The notes below the pieces were generated by a model. The model searched no databases. It was not told where the DNA came from and saw only the letters and a list, made by a program, of their open reading frames with translations. A stretch of DNA of 49,175 nt from Staphylococcus simulans (GTDB taxonomy: Bacteria; Bacillota; Bacilli; Staphylococcales; Staphylococcaceae): contig NZ_PPRU01000026.1 of NCBI RefSeq assembly GCF_002902285.1, positions 1-49,175 on the forward strand, written 5' to 3'. This document shows positions 10,586-21,253 of the stretch, in pieces (position 1 is the first letter of the stretch; every line of letters begins with the position of its first letter). A program made the translations under genes and the position numbers.

Positions 10586-10625
10586 CTCAAATATAAAATT
10601 TTTCTGAATTCAAGAAAAATTCATG

Positions 10626-12140
10626 TTATTTGCATTCTGCATCAGTATACGCTGCTTGCTGTAAATAACGCGATACTTGCATGATATCATGATGGAATTG
10701 ACGGTCTTCTGTAATGGATGGCGTAATATTTCTTAACGTCTCATATTTCTCAAGTGAGCGTGGCGATAATTGATCAATACCTTTTAATTCTACCGCTTGC
10801 AGCGCAATAATTAATTCAATCGATAACACTCTACGCGCATTATCCACAATTTGATAGCCATGTCTTGAACCAATTGTACCCATAGAGACATGATCTTCTT
10901 GGTTCGCAGATGAAGGAATAGAATCCACACTCGCAGGATGCGCCAATGTTTTATTTTCTGATACTAAACTCGCTGCCGCATACTGCATAATCATCGCACC
11001 ACTTTGTAAGCCTGGTTCAGGACTTAAGAAAGCAGGTAAACCACCATTCAATTGTGGATTTACTAAACGTTCTAAACGACGTTCTGCGATATTCGCAAGT
11101 TCACTTACCGCAATTTTCAAGAAGTCTAACGCATATGCAACAGGTTGACCATGGAAGTTGCCGCCTGAAATAACTAATGTTTCATCACCTTCATGGAAGA
11201 TTAACGGATTATCATTCGCCGCATTCATTTCACGTTCTAATTGTTGTTTCACAAATTTCAATGTTTCAAAGCTTGCGCCATGAACTTGCGGAATACAACG
11301 TAACGTATACGCATCTTGAACTCTGATTTCACCTTGTGTCGTCGTTAACTGAGAATCCTCTAACCAATACAACATACGATCTGCGACTGCACTTTGTTCA
11401 GGGAAATTACGCGCATCATGTACTTCAGGACGATACGCATCCGTAATACCGTTTAACGCTTGATGTGTTAACGATGCAATCCATTCTGATTGATAAGCTA
11501 ACGCTTCCGCTTCAATCCAGCTGATGACACCTTGTGCTGTCATAGCTTGTGTCCCGTTAATCAACGCCAAACCTTCTTTGGCAGATAACGCTAACGGTTC
11601 ACGACCTAATTCATGTAAGACCTCAATACTCTCTTTTTCTTCTTGTTGATAAAAGACTTTGCCTTCTCCAATTAAAGCTAACGCAAGATGAGATAGAGGT
11701 GCTAAGTCACCTGAAGCGCCTAATGAACCTTGTTGTGGAATAATCGGAATAATACGTTCATTAATAAAATAAACTAATTGATCAACTAAATCAGTTGTGA
11801 CACCTGAATGACCTTTCAACATTGTATTCAAACGTAAAATCATCATCACAAGTGCAACATCGTGAGAAAACGGATCACCTGTACCGCAAGCATGTGAACG
11901 AATCAAGTTCACTTGAAGTTGATTATATTGCTGTGGATCGATTAAGACATCACTAAACAAGCCGAAGCCTGTTGTAATTCCGTAAATCGTTTCTTTATTT
12001 TTAATAATATCTTCTACAATAGCACGACTTTGTTTAACGCGTTCCATCGCATCAGATGAGATTGTTACCTTATCTTGCTGGTGTAAAAATTTTTTTATAT
12101 CTTCAATTGTGAGCGATGCTCCGTTTAATTCTAGTGTCAA
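10626..12140 (-). CDS. hutH: Histidine ammonia-lyase
   Basis: Deaminates L-histidine to trans-urocanate, the first step of histidine degradation to glutamate. The 504 residues fit the family. The self-made MIO cofactor comes from the Ala-Ser-Gly in [17 protein letters not shown] (about 140-156), and the catalytic GTQAM and [11 protein letters not shown] stretches are present. GAGGGGG lies ahead of the start. The later hut genes (hutU, hutI, hutG) are not next to it; in staphylococci they are elsewhere. It lies between serS and nnrD as in S. aureus. A cre-overlapped promoter suggests carbon catabolite repression. Confidence 0.96.
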   Translation of the reverse strand: MTLELNGASLTIEDIKKFLHQQDKVTISSDAMERVKQSRAIVEDIIKNKETIYGITTGFGLFSDVLIDPQQYNQLQVNLIRSHACGTGDPFSHDVALVMMILRLNTMLKGHSGVTTDLVDQLVYFINERIIPIIPQQGSLGASGDLAPLSHLALALIGEGKVFYQQEEKESIEVLHELGREPLALSAKEGLALINGTQAMTAQGVISWIEAEALAYQSEWIASLTHQALNGITDAYRPEVHDARNFPEQSAVADRMLYWLEDSQLTTTQGEIRVQDAYTLRCIPQVHGASFETLKFVKQQLEREMNAANDNPLIFHEGDETLVISGGNFHGQPVAYALDFLKIAVSELANIAERRLERLVNPQLNGGLPAFLSPEPGLQSGAMIMQYAAASLVSENKTLAHPASVDSIPSSANQEDHVSMGTIGSRHGYQIVDNARRVLSIELIIALQAVELKGIDQLSPRSLEKYETLRNITPSITEDRQFHHDIMQVSRYLQQAAYTDAECK

Positions 12141-12182
12141 TTGAATTACCCCCTCAAAAAATAAATGTATACAATTATCCCA

Positions 12183-12211
12183 AGTATACGCTTACATTTT
12201 TAGAAGGACAA
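12183..12211 (-). promoter_or_regulatory. hutH promoter overlapped by a cre site
   Basis: Minus strand: TTGTCC (12206-12211), 17 bases, TATACT (12183-12188). The 14-base TGTAAGCGTATACT (12183-12196) matches the cre consensus TGWAARCGYTWNCW at 13 of 14 positions and covers the -10 box. CcpA bound here would block RNA polymerase. The sequence match is direct; the repression is inferred. Confidence 0.7.
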
Positions 12212-12229
12212 TAGATTCTGCCAAAGCCG

Positions 12230-12263
12230 TAGCGTGTTAATACGTCACTAGTTTAGCACGCTA
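12230..12263. promoter_or_regulatory. Dyad between hutH and nnrD promoters
   Basis: TAGCGTGTTAA (12230-12240) pairs with TTAGCACGCTA (12253-12263), 11 bp with one wobble and a 12-base loop. Neither side has a T tail, so it is more like an operator than a terminator. It lies about 20 bases upstream of the hutH -35 box. Binding protein unknown. Confidence 0.4.
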
Positions 12264-12386
12264 AATTTAAATAACAGTTTTCTATCCAACCAGACAATAT
12301 GAGTTAAACAAAGGTAATCTTCACCCGTTCATCCTTACGCGCACAAGACTTTACAAAACGTTCAATAAGTCTTCGCAAGGAAAGTG

Positions 12387-12415
12387 TTGACTTACCTAAA
12401 CGATAGGTATAAGAT
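12387..12415 (+). promoter_or_regulatory. nnrD promoter with internal dyad
   Basis: TTGACT (12387-12392), a 17-base spacer and TAAGAT (12410-12415). The spacer holds the perfect dyad TACCTA-AACGA-TAGGTA (12393-12398 and 12404-12409), a plausible operator between the -35 and -10. The leader to nnrD would be about 150 bases. Confidence 0.55.
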
Positions 12416-12458
12416 GTTGTAATGCATTGAGAAACAATCAACATTACAGGTATGAAAG

Positions 12459-12483
12459 GCTCACTCCAATGACAGGAGTGTGC
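12459..12483 (+). terminator. Hairpin in the nnrD leader
   Basis: GCTCACTCC and GGAGTGTGC pair around AATGACA with one mismatch, followed by a weak TTAAATTTT tail. It could be a partial terminator or attenuator in the leader. Confidence 0.35.
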
Positions 12484-12572
12484 TTAAATTTTATAAATAA
12501 TCAAATACATCGAAAACCTAAAGCTCCATTGTATGAAGCTTAAGTGTAAAATGAATGGGTTATGGAGGGATT

Positions 12573-13400
12573 ATGGTGGAAATTTTAACAGATGTTACGA
12601 TTCCAAAACGAAAAGATGAGACGCACAAAGGAGATTACGGCAGAATCTTATTAATTGGTGGAAACGCAAATTTAGGCGGCGCAATTATTATGGCTGCACG
12701 TGCATGTGTGTATAGCGGAAGCGGTTTGATTACAGTTGCAACACACCCGACGAATCATGCGGCTTTGCACTCACGCTGTCCTGAAGCGATGGTCGTGGAC
12801 ATTAATGATACCAAGATGTTAACAAAACTCATTGAAACATCAGACAGTATTTTAATCGGCCCTGGACTTGGTTTAGACTTTAAAGGCAATAATGCGATGA
12901 CATTCTTGCTTCAAAATATCCAACCGCATCAGAACCTGATTATTGATGGTGATGCGATTACAATTATGAGTAAATTAAAAGTGGAAGTACCTAAGTGTCA
13001 AAATGTTGTGTTCACACCACACCAAATGGAATGGGAAAGATTAAGCGGCATTCCAATTGAGGAACAAACTTATGAACGTAACCGTGAAGCTGTAGATCAA
13101 ATACACTCTGCAGTTGTCTTAAAACAACATGGCACAGAAATCTATTTAAAAGATAACACGTACAAATTAGAGATTGGTACACCAGCTATGGCTACTGGCG
13201 GTATGGGTGATACATTATCAGGTATTATCACAAGTTTTATCGGTCAGTTTGACGACTTTGATTATGCGGTTAAAACTGCGACTTATGTGCATAGTTATAT
13301 TGGTGAACACTTATCTAAAGAAATGTACGTTGTTCCGCCATCAAACTTAATCGCGGAAATCCCATATGCGATGAAGCGTTTAGAAGAAAAAGAAAATTAA
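12573..13400 (+). CDS. nnrD: ADP-dependent NAD(P)H-hydrate dehydratase
   Basis: Repairs damaged cofactors by dehydrating S-NAD(P)HX back to NAD(P)H with ADP. The 275 residues form a ribokinase-like fold (YjeF C-terminal domain). Seen motifs: HKGDYGRILLIGGN near the N-terminus, GPGLG near 95, and GTPAMATGGMGDTLSGII near 208, the nucleotide/catalytic loop with the key Gly-Gly-x-Gly-Asp. The start at 12573 is chosen because GGAGGG at 12564 precedes it; an in-frame ATG at 12555 has no ribosome site. The epimerase domain that is fused in some bacteria is absent, as in staphylococci. It runs against the fork, convergent with gyrA. Confidence 0.93.
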   Translation: MVEILTDVTIPKRKDETHKGDYGRILLIGGNANLGGAIIMAARACVYSGSGLITVATHPTNHAALHSRCPEAMVVDINDTKMLTKLIETSDSILIGPGLGLDFKGNNAMTFLLQNIQPHQNLIIDGDAITIMSKLKVEVPKCQNVVFTPHQMEWERLSGIPIEEQTYERNREAVDQIHSAVVLKQHGTEIYLKDNTYKLEIGTPAMATGGMGDTLSGIITSFIGQFDDFDYAVKTATYVHSYIGEHLSKEMYVVPPSNLIAEIPYAMKRLEEKEN

Positions 13401-13423
13401 ACTTAATCTATTAAGAGTAATAA

Positions 13424-13465
13424 AAAAGCTTTCTGCTTAACCTAGTGGTTTTGCAGAAAGCTTTT
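13424..13465. terminator. Bidirectional terminator between nnrD and gyrA
   Basis: AAAAGCTTTCTGC (13424-13436) pairs perfectly with GCAGAAAGCTTTT (13453-13465) around a 16-base loop, flanked by A and T runs. Confidence 0.85.
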
Positions 13466-13485
13466 ATTTTATCTATTCACTTAAA

Positions 13486-16170
13486 TTATTCTTCTTCGTT
13501 ATCTTCATCTTCTGAATCTGCGTTTTCAATATCTTCGTTCACGCGATCCATGAAGTCTTGTCTTAATTCAGTGCGTTCACCGTCTTCTTCTACAGTTTCA
13601 TCTAATTCTTCTGTATGAATTGTACGGTCATCATCTTCTGATTCGACGACTTGTTCACTGATTGTTGGTGTTGGACCATTTTCACCTGGTTCTGTTTCAT
13701 CTTCAGAAGTACCTTCTAATTCATCTTCTGGTTCTTCTTGAACTTTCGCAACCGTAGAAACAAATTGTTCATCACTCAAGCGGATTAATCTTACCCCTTG
13801 TGCTGAACGTCCGTTTTGTGAAATGTCACCGACATCGATACGGATAATCACACCATGGTTTGTGACAATCATTAAGTCCTCTTCGCCTGTTACTGTTGTG
13901 ATGCAGACGATATCACCATTTTTCTCAGTAATCGTAGCTGTTTTGATACCTTTACCGCCACGGTTAGACACACGGTATTCTTCAAGTGGTGTACGTTTAC
14001 CGTAACCATTTTCAGTGACTACTAATACTTCATCTTCACTATCGCCATTTGCGACTGCGAGTCCGATGACTTCATCACCTTCACGTAAAGTGATACCTTT
14101 TACGCCGGCAGCTGTTCGGCCAAGTGGACGTAAGAGTGATTCTTTGAAGCGGATAAGTGATGCACGTGATGTACCAAGTAAGACATCTTTTGAGCCATCT
14201 GTAAGACGTACTGCTACGAGTTCATCTTCATCTCTGAAGTTGATCGCAATCTTACCGTTTCTATTGATGTGTGAGAAGTTGCTTAGAGATGAACGTTTCA
14301 CGATACCGTGTTTCGTTGCGAAGATTAAGAAGGCATCTTCTTTCTCTAAATCTTTCACCGCAATCATCGTACTGATGACTTCACCATTTTCAAGCTCAAT
14401 TGCGTTGATAACTGGAATACCTTTAGACTGACGTGAGAGTTCCGGCACCTCGTACCCTTTAAGTTTGTAGACACGTCCTTGGTTCGTAAAGAACAATACA
14501 TGGTCGTGGGTACTCAATGTGACAATTTGACTCACGAAGTCTTCTTCTAATGTATTCATACCTTGCACACCGCGACCGCCACGATTTTGTGCACGGTACG
14601 TAGAAACAGGTAAACGTTTGATGTAGTTATTATGACTTAATGTGATTACAATTTGTTCTTCTGGAATTAAGTCTTCATCTTCAATATGGTCTAAACCGCC
14701 AAGTTGAATTTCAGTACGACGTTCATCACCATATCGTTCTCTGACTTCGATTAATTCGTCACGAACAAGTTGTAATAATTTTTCTTCGTCAGCAAGAATC
14801 GCTCTTAATTCTTCAATGTATGCAATCAAGTCGTTATATTCAGATTCAATTTTATCTCTTTCTAAACCTGTTAAACGTCTTAAACGCATATCTAAGATAG
14901 CTTGTGCTTGACGCTCAGATAATTTGAAGCGTTCTTGTAAACGTTCCATTGCTACTTTATCTGTATCAGATTCACGGATTGTTGTGATGATTTCATCAAT
15001 ATGATCTAACGCAATACGTAAACCTTCTAAGATATGTGCACGGTCTTCAGCTTTTTTCAAGTTGTATTCCGTACGTCTACGCACGACTACTTTTTGATGT
15101 TCTAAGTATTCGACCAATGCTTCTTTTAAATTAATTAATTTCGGTCTGCCATTGATTAAGGCAATCATGTTCACACCGAATGAAGTTTGAAGTGGTGTTT
15201 GTTTGTATAAGTTATTTAAAATAACACTCGCATTCGCATCTTTACGGACATCGATTACGACACGTACGCCAGTACGTAAACTTGTTTCATCACGTAAGTC
15301 TGTAATACCATCGATTTTCTTGTCACGTACTAATTCTGCGATTTTCTCAATCATACGCGCTTTGTTGACTTGGAACGGAATTTCAGTCACAACGATACGT
15401 TGACGACCGCCGCCACGTTCTTCAATTTCAGCACGTGCACGCATTTGAATAGATCCACGTCCTGTTTCATAAGCACGACGGATACCGCTCTTACCTAAAA
15501 TTAAACCAGCAGTCGGGAAGTCAGGTCCAGTAATGTCTTCCATCAATTCTGCGATTGTGATATCAGGATTATGACTTAAACTTAATACACCATTGATGAC
15601 TTCTGTCATGTTGTGAGGTGGAATATTCGTCGCCATACCTACCGCGATACCTGCAGCACCGTTCACTAAGAGGTTAGGGAAACGTGCCGGTAAGACTTCC
15701 GGCTCTCTTTCTGTACCATCATAGTTATCGATAAAGTTGATTGTATCTTTATTGATATCTCTTAATAATTCAGTCGCAAGTTTTGTCATACGTGCTTCTG
15801 TATAACGCATTGCTGCTGCACCATCGCCATCCATGGAACCGAAGTTACCTTGACCGTCTACAAGAGGATAACGATAGCTGAAATCCTGAGCCATACGTAC
15901 CATGGCTTCATAAATAGATGAGTCACCGTGAGGGTGATACTTACCCATTACGTCACCTACGATACGTGCGGATTTCTTATACGGTTTATCAGGCGTCATC
16001 CCTTGTTCGTTCAACCCGTACAAAATACGACGATGTACCGGTTTCAAACCATCTCTGACATCTGGCAAAGCACGAGATACGATAACACTCATCGCATAGT
16101 CTAAGAACGATTCACGCATCTCGTTACTAATATTTCGTTCAATTATTCTTGATTCAGGATATTCAGCCAT
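13486..16170 (-). CDS. gyrA: DNA gyrase subunit A
   Basis: The DNA cutting and rejoining subunit of gyrase, which with GyrB adds negative supercoils. The 894 residues comprise the winged-helix/tower domain with the active tyrosine in [11 protein letters not shown] (about residue 123) and a C-terminal beta-pinwheel with the GyrA box [10 protein letters not shown] near 560, then an acidic tail (from about 810). The quinolone-resistance region reads GDSSIYEAM with S84, S85 and E88, the wild-type residues. The ATG at 16170 is preferred to the upstream TTG because GGAGG (AAGGAGGCAATCTTG) is properly placed. It follows gyrB by about 60 bases. Confidence 0.97.
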   Translation of the reverse strand: MAEYPESRIIERNISNEMRESFLDYAMSVIVSRALPDVRDGLKPVHRRILYGLNEQGMTPDKPYKKSARIVGDVMGKYHPHGDSSIYEAMVRMAQDFSYRYPLVDGQGNFGSMDGDGAAAMRYTEARMTKLATELLRDINKDTINFIDNYDGTEREPEVLPARFPNLLVNGAAGIAVGMATNIPPHNMTEVINGVLSLSHNPDITIAELMEDITGPDFPTAGLILGKSGIRRAYETGRGSIQMRARAEIEERGGGRQRIVVTEIPFQVNKARMIEKIAELVRDKKIDGITDLRDETSLRTGVRVVIDVRKDANASVILNNLYKQTPLQTSFGVNMIALINGRPKLINLKEALVEYLEHQKVVVRRRTEYNLKKAEDRAHILEGLRIALDHIDEIITTIRESDTDKVAMERLQERFKLSERQAQAILDMRLRRLTGLERDKIESEYNDLIAYIEELRAILADEEKLLQLVRDELIEVRERYGDERRTEIQLGGLDHIEDEDLIPEEQIVITLSHNNYIKRLPVSTYRAQNRGGRGVQGMNTLEEDFVSQIVTLSTHDHVLFFTNQGRVYKLKGYEVPELSRQSKGIPVINAIELENGEVISTMIAVKDLEKEDAFLIFATKHGIVKRSSLSNFSHINRNGKIAINFRDEDELVAVRLTDGSKDVLLGTSRASLIRFKESLLRPLGRTAAGVKGITLREGDEVIGLAVANGDSEDEVLVVTENGYGKRTPLEEYRVSNRGGKGIKTATITEKNGDIVCITTVTGEEDLMIVTNHGVIIRIDVGDISQNGRSAQGVRLIRLSDEQFVSTVAKVQEEPEDELEGTSEDETEPGENGPTPTISEQVVESEDDDRTIHTEELDETVEEDGERTELRQDFMDRVNEDIENADSEDEDNEEE

Positions 16171-16231
16171 CAAGATTGCCTCCTTAAGTTATTAATTCCG
16201 TAGCTGTTTCGCTGATTCATAGCTTCCAAAA

Positions 16232-18166
16232 TTAGAAATCCAAGTTCGCGTAAACCGCATTTTCTTCGATGAATTGACGACGGTTTTCTACAACATCGCC
16301 CATTAACATTTCGAAAGTTAAATCCGCTTCAATCGCATCTTCTAATGTCACTTGTAACATTGAACGATGTTCTGGATTCATTGTTGTTTCCCATAATTGA
16401 TCTGCATCCATTTCACCTAAACCTTTATAACGGGCAATAGACCATTTCGGTGTCGGTTTCAATTCAGATTTCAATTTCTCTAATTCACGTTCGTTAAAGA
16501 CATAGTATTTCTGTTTACCTTGTGTCAATTTGAATAAAGGCGGTTGTGCAATGTATACATAACCCGCTTCAATCAACGGACGCATGAAGCGATAGAAGAA
16601 TGTCAATAACAGTGTTCTGATATGCGCACCATCCACATCGGCATCTGTCATGATAACGATTTTGTGATAACGTGCTTTCGAAATATCGAATTCTTCTCCG
16701 ATACCGGTACCGAATGCAGTAATCATAGAACGGATTTCATTATTATTTAAGATTCTGTCTAAACGTGATTTTTCAACGTTCAAGATCTTACCACGTAGCG
16801 GTAAAATCGCTTGTGTTCTTGAATCACGACCAAGTTTTGTAGACCCCCCGGCAGAGTCACCTTCGACGATGAAGATTTCACTCTCTTCAGGGTTTTTACT
16901 TGAACAGTCAGCTAATTTACCTGGTAAGCTTGAAACTTCTAATGCTGATTTTCTACGAGTTACTTCACGTGCTTTTTTAGCTGCGATACGTGCACGAGAA
17001 GCCATCATACCTTTTTCGACAATAATACGAGCAACTTGTGGATGTTCTAACAAGAAACGCTCCATATCCTCTGTGAAGAGTCTGTCTACGATTTGACGAA
17101 CTTCAGAGTTGCCGAGTTTTGTTTTTGTTTGTCCTTCGAATTGAGGGTTGCTGTGCTTAATTGAGACAACCGCTGTTAAACCTTCACGTGTATCTTCACC
17201 AGATAAACGCTCTTTATCATCTTTCATAATGCCTTGTTGAATACCATAACTGTTCAATACACGTGTTAACGCACGTTTAAAGCCGTCTTCATGTGTACCG
17301 CCTTCGTAAGTATGGATATTGTTCGCATAAGATAATAAGTTTGTTGAGAAACCGCTGTTGTATTGCAATGCAATTTCTACTTCCACGTCATCTTTACGGT
17401 CATGTAAGTAAACTGGCTCATCAAATAAAGGCTCTTTATTCTCATTGATCAACTCAACGTAAGATTTAATACCGCCTTCATAGTGATATGAGTCTTCTTT
17501 TACTTCTTCACCGCGTTCATCACGTAAAGTAAGCTGAATGCCTTTGTTTAAGAAAGCCAACTCACGAATACGTTTTTGAAGCAATTCATACTGATACGTT
17601 GTTGTTTCAGTAAAGATTTCAGGGTCAGCTTTAAAGCGGATTTCAGTTCCTGTATGTTCTGTTTCGCCAACCACTTTTAAATCATATTGAGGAACCCCGC
17701 GTTTATACGCTTGGTTATAAATTTTATTATTACGGTGTACAAACACTTCTAATGTTTCAGAAAGTGCGTTAACAACTGAAGATCCTACACCATGCAGACC
17801 GCCTGATACTTTGTATCCGCCACCGCCGAATTTACCGCCGGCATGCAATACAGTTAAGATAACCTCAACTGCTGGACGGCCCATTTTTTCTTGAATATCA
17901 ACTGGAATACCACGGCCGTTATCTGTTACACGAATCCAGTTATCTTTCTCGATAATGACTTCGATTGTATCAGCATAGCCAGCCAATGCTTCGTCAATAC
18001 TATTATCTACAATTTCCCATACAAGATGGTGCAGACCTCTTTCTGAAGTCGATCCGATATACATACCTGGACGTTTACGAACGGCTTCAAGTCCTTCTAA
18101 TACCTGTATTTGTCCAGCACCATAATCTTCCGTGTTGTTCACATCTGACAATGCTTCCACCTTCAC
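16232..18166 (-). CDS. gyrB: DNA gyrase subunit B
   Basis: ATPase subunit of gyrase. The 644 residues match the S. aureus length. GHKL ATPase motifs are seen in [13 protein letters not shown] (E with catalytic function near 45), DNGRGIPV and [14 protein letters not shown], and the TOPRIM domain shows [10 protein letters not shown] and the [13 protein letters not shown] acidic triad. The C-terminus ends in NAVYANLDF, the usual GyrB end. The start is GTG at 18166; an in-frame GTG at 18160 is an alternative. It follows recF by six bases in the dnaN-yaaA-recF-gyrB-gyrA run. Confidence 0.97.
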   Translation of the reverse strand: MKVEALSDVNNTEDYGAGQIQVLEGLEAVRKRPGMYIGSTSERGLHHLVWEIVDNSIDEALAGYADTIEVIIEKDNWIRVTDNGRGIPVDIQEKMGRPAVEVILTVLHAGGKFGGGGYKVSGGLHGVGSSVVNALSETLEVFVHRNNKIYNQAYKRGVPQYDLKVVGETEHTGTEIRFKADPEIFTETTTYQYELLQKRIRELAFLNKGIQLTLRDERGEEVKEDSYHYEGGIKSYVELINENKEPLFDEPVYLHDRKDDVEVEIALQYNSGFSTNLLSYANNIHTYEGGTHEDGFKRALTRVLNSYGIQQGIMKDDKERLSGEDTREGLTAVVSIKHSNPQFEGQTKTKLGNSEVRQIVDRLFTEDMERFLLEHPQVARIIVEKGMMASRARIAAKKAREVTRRKSALEVSSLPGKLADCSSKNPEESEIFIVEGDSAGGSTKLGRDSRTQAILPLRGKILNVEKSRLDRILNNNEIRSMITAFGTGIGEEFDISKARYHKIVIMTDADVDGAHIRTLLLTFFYRFMRPLIEAGYVYIAQPPLFKLTQGKQKYYVFNERELEKLKSELKPTPKWSIARYKGLGEMDADQLWETTMNPEHRSMLQVTLEDAIEADLTFEMLMGDVVENRRQFIEENAVYANLDF

Positions 18167-18172
18167 TTTCTA

Positions 18173-19285
18173 TCACTTGATAATTTCACCTTGATTGATT
18201 CGGTAAAGTTTTGCATGTTTCATAATTTCATGATCAATACCTTCTACAGACGTTGTAGTCACAAATGTCTGCACCTTATCTTGAATTGTACTCAGCAGGT
18301 GAGTCTGACGAGAGTCATCTAATTCACTCAGCACATCATCAAGCAATAAGATAGGGTATTCGCCGACTTCTTTGTTAATCAGTTCAATCTCAGCCAGCTT
18401 AATTGATAATGCAGATGTCCGCTGTTGACCTTGTGAGCCATAAGTCTGAGCATCCATCCCATTAACGTTAAAACCTAAATCATCACGGTGCGGACCATAA
18501 AGGGCCACGCCGCGTTCTATTTCTCTGTCCATATTGTCAGCCATCAATTGCTGCACTTCTTCAAACAAAGCCGCTTCATCCTCAGTATCAGACAACTTCA
18601 AGCTCGGACGATATTTAACCTCTAAGCTTTCTCTGTTGTCTGTAATGCTGGCATGAATCGGTTGTGCAAGCACTTCTAATTCCTCGATAAAGTGCGCACG
18701 CTTCAAAGTGACTTTAAGCGCATACTCCGCAAACTGCTGATTTAATACCTCAAGCATTGTGCGGTCTGTTTTCTGCTTAATCTGAAGCTGTTTTAAGTAA
18801 TTGTTCTTTTGTTTCAAAATCCGTTGATATTGAGACAAATCATTCAGGTAAACCGCAGACATCTGACCTAGCTCCATATCAATAAAGCGACGTCTGACTT
18901 GCGGTGATCCTTTGACAATATTCAGGTCCTCTGGGGCAAAAAGAACAACATTCAAGTGTCCGATATATTGTGTCAGACGATGTTGTTCTAAATGATTTAC
19001 TTTAACCTTTTTGCCTTTTTTAGTTATAAACATGGTCAATGGCATCTTCCCATGTCGATAACTCAGCTCACCTTCTATTTTAGCATACTCAGCCCCAAAG
19101 CGTATGAGCTCTTTATCATTTGAAGTTCGATGGCTTTTCGCTAATGCAAGTGTGTAAATGGATTCTAATAAATTAGTTTTGCCTTGCGCATTTTCACCAA
19201 TCAAAATATTCACATCTGGATGGCAATCCAATGCGACTTCTTCATAATTGCGATAATTTTCAAGTTGGAGTGCATTTAATTTCAT
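18173..19285 (-). CDS. recF: DNA replication and repair protein RecF
   Basis: SMC-like ATPase that helps load RecA at gaps in stalled forks, with RecO and RecR. The 370 residues are full length. Walker A is [13 protein letters not shown] (about 30-42), the ABC-type signature is [18 protein letters not shown] (about 300), and Walker B is [13 protein letters not shown] (about 325). The start overlaps the yaaA stop by four bases, showing tight coupling. Confidence 0.96.
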   Translation of the reverse strand: MKLNALQLENYRNYEEVALDCHPDVNILIGENAQGKTNLLESIYTLALAKSHRTSNDKELIRFGAEYAKIEGELSYRHGKMPLTMFITKKGKKVKVNHLEQHRLTQYIGHLNVVLFAPEDLNIVKGSPQVRRRFIDMELGQMSAVYLNDLSQYQRILKQKNNYLKQLQIKQKTDRTMLEVLNQQFAEYALKVTLKRAHFIEELEVLAQPIHASITDNRESLEVKYRPSLKLSDTEDEAALFEEVQQLMADNMDREIERGVALYGPHRDDLGFNVNGMDAQTYGSQGQQRTSALSIKLAEIELINKEVGEYPILLLDDVLSELDDSRQTHLLSTIQDKVQTFVTTTSVEGIDHEIMKHAKLYRINQGEIIK

Positions 19286-19515
19286 TGGTCACCTTGATGA
19301 GCAATTACAAAAGAACCCACTTCAGGTATTTCAATTTGATCGCCATCTTCGAGTTTTTTACCACGACGTGTTTCACGCTCACCGTTTAAGAAAACTTCGA
19401 AATCTTTTAAAAACCATTTTGCCTGTCCACCTGATTCAATAATGCCTTCAGTTTTCAGGAATTGTCCTAAAGTAATGTCACCTTCAACCATGATTTTTTC
19501 AGTCAACACACTCAC
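19282..19515 (-). CDS. yaaA: S4 domain protein YaaA
   Basis: A 77-residue RNA-binding S4 domain protein; key stretch [21 protein letters not shown] and [17 protein letters not shown]. It is always found between dnaN and recF in Bacilli; a role in 50S assembly has been proposed for related proteins. The start is taken from alignment with S. aureus; TTG at 19506 is possible, since GGAG lies at a better distance from it. Coupled to recF by an ATGA overlap. Confidence 0.9.
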   Translation of the reverse strand: MSVLTEKIMVEGDITLGQFLKTEGIIESGGQAKWFLKDFEVFLNGERETRRGKKLEDGDQIEIPEVGSFVIAHQGDQ

Positions 19516-19792
19516 TCCATTTCTTTATAAGGTCATTAATATATTATACCTTTTTTCGTAATAAATTTCATGTTTGAGCGGTTGAAATCTAGCGTTTTCT
19601 CATCATTTTTTCACGTTAATCTCAGATTTTGAATTTTTCAGCTTCTTTAACACTCATTTTTCGCATTTTAAAAGGTGACATTGAACATTTTAAGCGCATC
19701 GATATTTTTATCCTAAATAATTTTAAAATGCATTCAGCGACATCTGAGACACTTTAAAATGAATTTCACGTTGTTATTTTAAATCTGCCATA

Positions 19793-19831
19793 AAAAAACG
19801 GAAACCCTGCAAAGAGGATTTCCGTTTTTTA
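19793..19831 (-). terminator. Terminator of dnaN
   Basis: AAAAAACGGAAA (from 19794) pairs with TTTCCGTTTTTT (ending 19831) with one mismatch further in; the minus strand has a T run. It lies 28 bases past the dnaN stop. The rest of 19516-19790, between dnaN and yaaA, is AT-rich with several short TTTTAAAATG-like words and no ORF; a promoter for yaaA must lie there but I cannot pick it. Confidence 0.75.
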
Positions 19832-19859
19832 AAGTGAATATCACCTTTTGTTTTTGAGA

Positions 19860-20996
19860 TTAGTATGTTCTGATTGGCAAGATTAATTGCACAACTGAAT
19901 CGTCATCTTTTGGCTTTAATGTGAATGGTTTCATCGTACCGAAGAATTCAACTTCTACTTCGTCATTATCGATTGCTTTTAAAGCATCCATCATGTACTT
20001 AGAGTTGAATGAGATTTTCAAGCTGCTGCCTTCCACACTGTTTGCATCAACATCTTCTTTTACCGTACCGATTTCTGGTGATGTAGAAGAAAGTTCGACT
20101 TCTTGATTGCCAGTGCTTAATTTGATTACGTTATTACCGCCTTCACGCGCAAGTAATGACGCACGATCAATTGCGTGATAGAAATCACTGTTGCTCATTT
20201 CAATTTTTGTTTCGTAGTTCTCTGGGAACAAACGAGATGTATCTGGATAATGTCCTTCAAGCAATCTTGAAATGAAATTGATGTTGCCGACTTTAAATAA
20301 CACTTGGTTAGATGCGAAGAAGATATTAATGTCATCTTCTGAATCAGTGACAATTTTATTAAGTTCAGCTAAAGCTTTACCTGGAATGATGACATTTTTA
20401 TTATCAATGTCTTCGTCTTCTAGTTTAAGTTTGCGAACTGCTAAACGGTGTGAGTCTGTTGCAGTGCATATTAATTCATTATCTTGAATCAACCAGTTCA
20501 CACCAGTTAAAACTGGCCGTGTTTCTGAGGTGGACACTGCGAAGTTTGTTTGTGCAATCACGTTTTTAAGTACTTTAATTGGTAATTGAATTGCGTCATC
20601 TTGAGAAACTTGAGGTAATAATGGGTATTGATCTGGGTCTAAGCCGCTCAAGTTGAACTCTGAATGACCTGAAGTAATCAATGTTTGGAATTGCTCATTT
20701 GTTGATAACTTCACATCTTTGCCTGGTAATTTTTTAATAATATCTACAAAGAAACGACCAGGAAGTACAACGGATCCTGTTTCAGCAATCGTTACAATCT
20801 CTTCTCCGTCAACTTCTTTAGGGATTGAAATTTCAATTGAAATCTCAGAATCTGAACCTGTTAAAATAATGCCTTCTTCTTTTGCATCGATTTTGATACC
20901 CGTTAAGATCGGCAATGTTGTTCTTGGTGAAATGGCTTTTAATGTGTCATTTAATTGATTTATGAAATAGTCTCTTTTAATCGTGAATTCCATCAT
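19860..20996 (-). CDS. dnaN: DNA polymerase III beta subunit (sliding clamp)
   Basis: Ring-shaped clamp that holds the polymerase on DNA and recruits many repair proteins. The 378 residues give three repeated clamp domains. Recognisable parts include LPILTGIKIDAKEEGIILTGSDSEISIE at the N-terminus, ATDSHRLAVRKL near 185 and the hydrophobic-pocket end with LILPIRTY. It is separated from dnaA by the unwinding half of oriC and from yaaA by a terminator. Confidence 0.97.
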   Translation of the reverse strand: MMEFTIKRDYFINQLNDTLKAISPRTTLPILTGIKIDAKEEGIILTGSDSEISIEISIPKEVDGEEIVTIAETGSVVLPGRFFVDIIKKLPGKDVKLSTNEQFQTLITSGHSEFNLSGLDPDQYPLLPQVSQDDAIQLPIKVLKNVIAQTNFAVSTSETRPVLTGVNWLIQDNELICTATDSHRLAVRKLKLEDEDIDNKNVIIPGKALAELNKIVTDSEDDINIFFASNQVLFKVGNINFISRLLEGHYPDTSRLFPENYETKIEMSNSDFYHAIDRASLLAREGGNNVIKLSTGNQEVELSSTSPEIGTVKEDVDANSVEGSSLKISFNSKYMMDALKAIDNDEVEVEFFGTMKPFTLKPKDDDSVVQLILPIRTY

Positions 20997-21000
20997 AAAT

Positions 21001-21253
21001 TTTAAACTCCTTCCAGTCGTTTATAACTTAATTATATAGGTTTTAAAAGCGTAGTAATAGTAGTAGGGGCTGTGGATAAGTGGATAACCGAGTTAAAACC
21101 TTGTCACACAAAGTTATACACATGTGGATAAACTGTGTATGGTGTGTACAACTTTTACACATTGTCCACAATGACGATTTAGTCCACTGTATTATAACAG
21201 CTTCGATTTCTCACTTATTTTTACCCGAATTGCTAGTAAAATTATTTAAATGT
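21001..21253. other. oriC, unwinding half between dnaA and dnaN
   Basis: AT-rich unwinding stretch (21001-21050) followed by DnaA-trios and DnaA boxes. Perfect boxes: TGTGGATAA at 21071-21079, TTATACACA at 21114-21122 and TGTGGATAA at 21123-21131. One-mismatch boxes at 21079-21087, 21153-21161 and 21162-21170. This corresponds to incC of Bacillus, where the duplex opens. Confidence 0.9.
21052..21087 (+). promoter_or_regulatory. DnaA-trio array and double DnaA box
   Basis: TAG-TAA-TAG-TAG-TAG at 21052-21066, then GGGGC, then two overlapping boxes TGTGGATAA and AGTGGATAA. Read 3'-5' the trios are GAT-GAT-GAT-AAT-GAT, the pattern on which DnaA loads as a filament to open the origin (described in Bacillus). 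The GC-rich spacer and adjacent box pair are also as known. Confidence 0.85.

Noticed and set aside
10598..10620. Short AT-rich palindrome past the hutH stop as its terminator
   Set aside because: The stem is almost all A-T and overlaps the serS promoter area; too weak to call.
15900..15940. Quinolone-resistance changes in GyrA
   Set aside because: S84, S85 and E88 are all the wild-type residues.
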